Positions 61,335-64,000 of a stretch of DNA of 64,000 bases are shown here, piece after piece. A program made the translations under genes and the position numbers. Within the stretch, counting starts at the first letter, position 1. The number at the start of each line of letters is the position of its first letter. The notes under the pieces are model-generated. The model was not told the origin of the DNA. It made no database searches and was given only the letters and a program-made list of their open reading frames with translations. Location: the NCBI GenBank assembly GCA_963819735.1, contig CAWFXC010000001.1, positions 2,108,001-2,172,000 of the forward strand, given 5' to 3'. Source of the stretch: CAWFXC01 sp963819735 (GTDB lineage: Bacteria > Actinomycetota > Acidimicrobiia > IMCC26256 > DASPTH01).

Positions 61335-62203
61335 CCACTGCGGCCGAGTGGGTCGCCGGCGCGCGGCCGCGCACGTTGGGCGCGGCGGTCGCGCCCGTGC
61401 TCGTGGGCACCTCGGCCGCGGTCGCCGACGCCCACGGCGTGATCTGGTGGCGGGCCGGGCTCGCGATGGTGGTCGCGCTCGCGTTGCAGGTCGGCGTCAA
61501 CTACGCCAATGACTATTCCGACGGCGTGCGCGGCACCGACAAGGACCGCAAGGGGCCGATGCGGCTCACCGCCACCGGGGTGGCGTCGCCGGGCGCGGTG
61601 AAGCGCGCCGCGGGGCTCGCGTTCGGCGTCGCCGCGGTCGCGGGCCTCGTGTTGTCGTTGGTCGTGAACCCGTGGCTGTTGTTGGTGGGCGTCGCCGCGA
61701 TCGCGGCCGCGGTGCTCTACACCGGCGGGCCCAAGCCCTACGGCTACCTCGGCCTCGGCGAGATCATGGTGCTCGTGTTCTTCGGGTTCGTGGCGACGGT
61801 GGGTTCCGCGTACGTGCAGGTGAAGTACGTCCCCGGCGCGGCGTGGTGGGGATCGCTGGTCGTCGGGTTGCTCGCGTGCGCGATCCTCGTGGCCAACAAC
61901 GTGCGCGACATCCCGACCGACGCAGTCACCGGCAAGCGCACGCTCGCGGTGCGGGTGGGCGCGGTCTCCGCTCGGCGTCTGTTCGTCGCGTGTTACGCGG
62001 GTTCGTTCCTCGCGGTGATCGCCGTCGGGATCACCCAACCGTGGGCACTCCTCGGCTTGCTGGCACTCCCGCTGGCCGTCGCACCCGTGCGCACGATCCT
62101 CACCCGCACCGATCCCCCCGCGCTGATCTCGGTGTTGGTGGCCACGTCCCGGCTCGAGATCGTCGTCGCGGTTCTGGTGAGCGTGGGGCTGTGCCTGTCC
62201 TGA
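61331..62203 (+). CDS. menA: 1,4-dihydroxy-2-naphthoate polyprenyltransferase
   Basis: 290 residues, UbiA-family membrane protein with about eight helices. Polyprenyl-PP/Mg motif NYANDYSDGVRGTDKDRKGP, second motif NNVRDIPTDAVTGKRTLAVRVG. It attaches the isoprenoid tail to dihydroxynaphthoate, giving demethylmenaquinone. GTG 61331 overlaps menB by 4 nt and menC begins inside its last codons, so the three genes are a tight operon. Confidence 0.95.
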   Translation: MTTAAEWVAGARPRTLGAAVAPVLVGTSAAVADAHGVIWWRAGLAMVVALALQVGVNYANDYSDGVRGTDKDRKGPMRLTATGVASPGAVKRAAGLAFGVAAVAGLVLSLVVNPWLLLVGVAAIAAAVLYTGGPKPYGYLGLGEIMVLVFFGFVATVGSAYVQVKYVPGAAWWGSLVVGLLACAILVANNVRDIPTDAVTGKRTLAVRVGAVSARRLFVACYAGSFLAVIAVGITQPWALLGLLALPLAVAPVRTILTRTDPPALISVLVATSRLEIVVAVLVSVGLCLS

Positions 62204-63042
62204 CCGAGCACCACCTGCGCCTGGGGACGCGGGCGGTCACGTTGCTGGAGGGCCCGGCCGGGTGGGGCGAATGGTCGCCGCTGCCCGGATACCCGTGCGA
62301 TCCCGCGGTCTGCCGCCGCGCCGCGGAATCGGCCGCCCGCGACGGTTTTCCGATTCCCGTGCGTGACGCGATCCCGGTGAACGCGCTGGTCGACGGTCCG
62401 TTCCTCGTGGCCGAGATCCGGGCTTTCCCCGCGGTGAAGGTGAAGGTGCGCGACGCCGTGGGCATGAGCCTGGTCGCCGCGGTGCGCGACGCGGTCGGGC
62501 CGTCGACCCGGCTGCGGGTCGACGCCAACGGCGCCTGGGATGTCGACACCGCCGTCGCCATGATCACCCGGCTCGCGCGCTACGACCTCGAGTACGTCGA
62601 GCAGCCGGTGGCGTCGCTCGACGACCTCGCGCGAGTGCGCAAGCGGGTCAGCGTGCGCATTGCCGCCGACGAGTGCATTCGCACGCTCGACGACGCGCGC
62701 CGTTTGCGCGCGCTCGACGCGGCCGACGTGATCGTGTTGAAGCAGCAACCGCTGGGTGGCGTACGCGCCGCGCTCGAGATCGCCGACGCCGCGGGCGTGC
62801 CCGCGGTGGTGAGCTCGATGATGGAGACCTCGGTCGGGATCGCCGCGGGGTTGGCCCTGGCCGCCGCGCTCCCCGAGTTGCCCTTTGCGTGCGGGTTGGC
62901 CACCGCCTCGAAGCTTCCATTCGACGTCGTGAGCTCACCGCCGGCGCCCGTCGACGGTGTGATGCGCGTGAGCGCCGTCGCCCCGGAGCCCGCATTGTTG
63001 GCGCGCTACGAGGACGCGCGCGACCAGGAGGAGAACCGGTGA
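62191..63042 (+). CDS. menC: o-Succinylbenzoate synthase
   Basis: 283 residues from GTG 62191, overlapping menA by 13 nt. Enolase superfamily: LEGPAGWGEWSPLPGYP (N-terminal cap), KVKVRDAVGMSLV (K-x-K), RVDANGAWDVDTAV (Asp), YVEQPVASLDDLA (Glu), IAADECIRTLDDA (Asp), VIVLKQQPLGGV (Lys) and ACGLATASKLPFDV. It dehydrates SHCHC to o-succinylbenzoate. The N-terminal cap is slightly short, as in other actinobacterial MenC. The 3' end overlaps the convergent menH by 37 nt. Confidence 0.93.
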   Translation: MPVLTEHHLRLGTRAVTLLEGPAGWGEWSPLPGYPCDPAVCRRAAESAARDGFPIPVRDAIPVNALVDGPFLVAEIRAFPAVKVKVRDAVGMSLVAAVRDAVGPSTRLRVDANGAWDVDTAVAMITRLARYDLEYVEQPVASLDDLARVRKRVSVRIAADECIRTLDDARRLRALDAADVIVLKQQPLGGVRAALEIADAAGVPAVVSSMMETSVGIAAGLALAAALPELPFACGLATASKLPFDVVSSPPAPVDGVMRVSAVAPEPALLARYEDARDQEENR

Positions 63043-63698
63043 GCGACCGCGTCGGGTCGCTCGAGGTGGCAGGCGTGTCCGGCACCCGCGATGACCTCGA
63101 GTCGCGCCGCGGGTATCACCGCGGCCATCTGCTCGGCGATGCCGACGTACTTGGTGTCGAGTGCACCCACGATGAGCAGCACCGGCATCTGCAGCTCCGC
63201 CAGCCGTTCCCAGTTCGACGGTTGGGCGCCCTGCCCGAGCACCCGGAGCTGATGGGTGAGCCGCGCGACGGTGTTCACGCGCCGACGGTCTTCGAGCCCG
63301 GAGGCGGCGGCGGGAAGCGTGGCGAACATCGGTTGCGCGAGCCATTGATCGAGGAACGCGTCGACGCCGTCGCGCTCGACGCTCCGCGCCAGGGTCGCGT
63401 CGGCGTCGCGTCGCGCGGCGCGCACGTCAGCTTCGGCGATGCCCGGCGATGCGCTCACCAGCACCAACTGCTCGACGAGCTCGGGCCGATCGAGCGCCAG
63501 CTGCAGGGTCAGGCGGCCGCCCATCGAGTATCCGCAGTACGTGGCCGCGCCGCCGGTGTCGCCGATGGCCGACGCGGTGGCGACGAAGTCGAGATCGTCG
63601 GGCACGTCGATCGGCCACGGGTCGCCGGGCAGCTGGTCGATCAGAGGAGCCCACGACGCCGCGCCCTGGGTGAACCCGGGCACGAATACGACACGCAT
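63006..63698 (-). CDS. menH: Alpha/beta hydrolase, MenH-like SHCHC synthase
   Basis: 230 residues. MRVVFVPGFTQGAASWAPLIDQL, nucleophile elbow YCGYSMGGRLTLQLAL, LVLVSASPGIAE, VLLIVGALDTKY (acid) and IAGAGHACHLERPDAVA (His). Assignment to MenH rests on position between menC and menD plus the G-Y-S-M-G-G-R elbow and RAARRDADATLA cap, typical of 2-succinyl-6-hydroxy-2,4-cyclohexadiene-1-carboxylate synthase. It is read opposite to the rest of the men genes. Only 14 nt separate its start from menD. Confidence 0.85.
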   Translation of the reverse strand: MRVVFVPGFTQGAASWAPLIDQLPGDPWPIDVPDDLDFVATASAIGDTGGAATYCGYSMGGRLTLQLALDRPELVEQLVLVSASPGIAEADVRAARRDADATLARSVERDGVDAFLDQWLAQPMFATLPAAASGLEDRRRVNTVARLTHQLRVLGQGAQPSNWERLAELQMPVLLIVGALDTKYVGIAEQMAAVIPAARLEVIAGAGHACHLERPDAVAHRFSSWSRASS

Positions 63699-63712
63699 GG
63701 AGCGATCTTCGC

Positions 63713-64000
63713 ATGACCCGCGACGCCAACACCGCCTTCGCCTGGACCCTGGTCGACGAATGGGTACGCCACGGCGTCACCGACGCGTGCCTGGCGCCCG
63801 GATCGCGTTCGGCGCCGCTCGCGCTCGCGCTCGCCGGCGACGATCGCATCCACCTCCATGTGCACCTCGACGAACGATCGGCGTCGTTCTTCGCGATCGG
63901 GTTGGGACGCGCCACCGGCCGCGCCGCGGTGTTGGTGTGCACGTCGGGTACCGCGGCCGCCAACTTCCATCCCGCGGTGCTCGAGGCGTACCACGGCCGG
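63713..64000 (+). CDS. menD: SEPHCHC synthase MenD, N-terminal fragment
   Basis: The first 96 codons of MenD: NTAFAWTLVDEWVRHGVTDACLAPGSRSAPLALALA, HVHLDERSASFFAIGLGRATGRAAVLVCTSGTAAANFHPAVLEA. The Glu in LDERSA activates thiamine diphosphate. It condenses isochorismate with 2-oxoglutarate in menaquinone synthesis. The gene continues beyond the right edge. Confidence 0.94.
   Translation, partial: MTRDANTAFAWTLVDEWVRHGVTDACLAPGSRSAPLALALAGDDRIHLHVHLDERSASFFAIGLGRATGRAAVLVCTSGTAAANFHPAVLEAYHGR

Overview
The window is a gene-dense, very high-GC actinobacterial chromosome segment. The best guess is class Acidimicrobiia or a close relative; this is an inference. It rests on the GC content, mycobacterial-type decaprenyl-phosphate arabinose genes, a mycothiol-type (MDMPI/DinB-like) domain, PASTA kinase and menaquinone genes, and many leaderless starts (TANNNT followed 6-8 nt later by ATG/GTG). 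No rRNA, tRNA, CRISPR array, transposase or phage gene was seen.

Layout. 1-1.5 kb (minus): start of metH, a HAD-IB phosphatase, a degenerate GGDEF protein. 1.6-4.7 kb (minus): ubiA-dprE1-dprE2, the complete route from phosphoribosyl-PP to decaprenyl-phospho-arabinose. 4.7-8.6 kb (plus): PduO-type cobalamin adenosyltransferase, pepA, a secreted cupredoxin/beta-helix protein. 8.6-13.3 kb (minus): cpaF and tadZ of a Tad system, a rhodanese-MoeB fusion, a sirtuin. 13.4-17.4 kb: a broken membrane-protein gene, an unknown protein with a consensus promoter, a PAS/GGDEF/EAL protein with a frameshift. 17.5-20.7 kb (minus): methylmalonyl-CoA mutase and its chaperone MeaB. These link to the adenosyltransferase and metH as B12-dependent metabolism. 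21-28 kb (plus, one minus gene): cysteine desulfurase (frameshifted) and mnmA for tRNA thiolation, a MetE-like protein, a zinc-ribbon membrane protein, ligA. 28-34.4 kb: split MaoC/HadAB-like dehydratase, alcohol dehydrogenase, PASTA kinase (two frameshifts), SDR, SCP-2 protein. 34.4-37.6 kb: gatCAB. 37.7-45.7 kb: AbiEi/DUF559 protein, class II aldolase, Asp-box propeller, divergent IlvD/Edd dehydratase, Fpg/Nei glycosylase, two-component pair. 46-51.4 kb: MprF/LysX-like transferase, then ilvBNC behind a leader-peptide attenuator. 51.7-57.8 kb: plsY, ECF sigma factor with an anti-sigma/MDMPI fusion, a small helical protein, a PAS-GAF-GGDEF-EAL protein, an SDR. 57.9-64 kb: amidase, ATP-dependent DNA ligase, and the menaquinone genes menB-menA-menC, menH (inverted) and menD (runs off the end).

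Three window-wide patterns stand out. (1) A 72-bp tandem repeat family sits at two intergenic loci 15 kb apart in opposite orientation (30452-30656 and 45789-46078); its 24-residue frame is open and partly conserved at both. (2) Five reading frames are broken, four of them by single-base indels in short G/C runs and two of those in normally important genes. Base-call error is therefore as likely as real pseudogenes. (3) At least thirteen genes look leaderless, which helps fix their start codons.

No clearly new defence or mobile system was found. The most unusual items are the 72-bp repeat family, the anti-sigma/MDMPI fusion, the ilvBNC attenuator, the cupredoxin with Gln at the expected axial position, and DprE1 with Ala where mycobacteria carry the benzothiazinone-reactive Cys.
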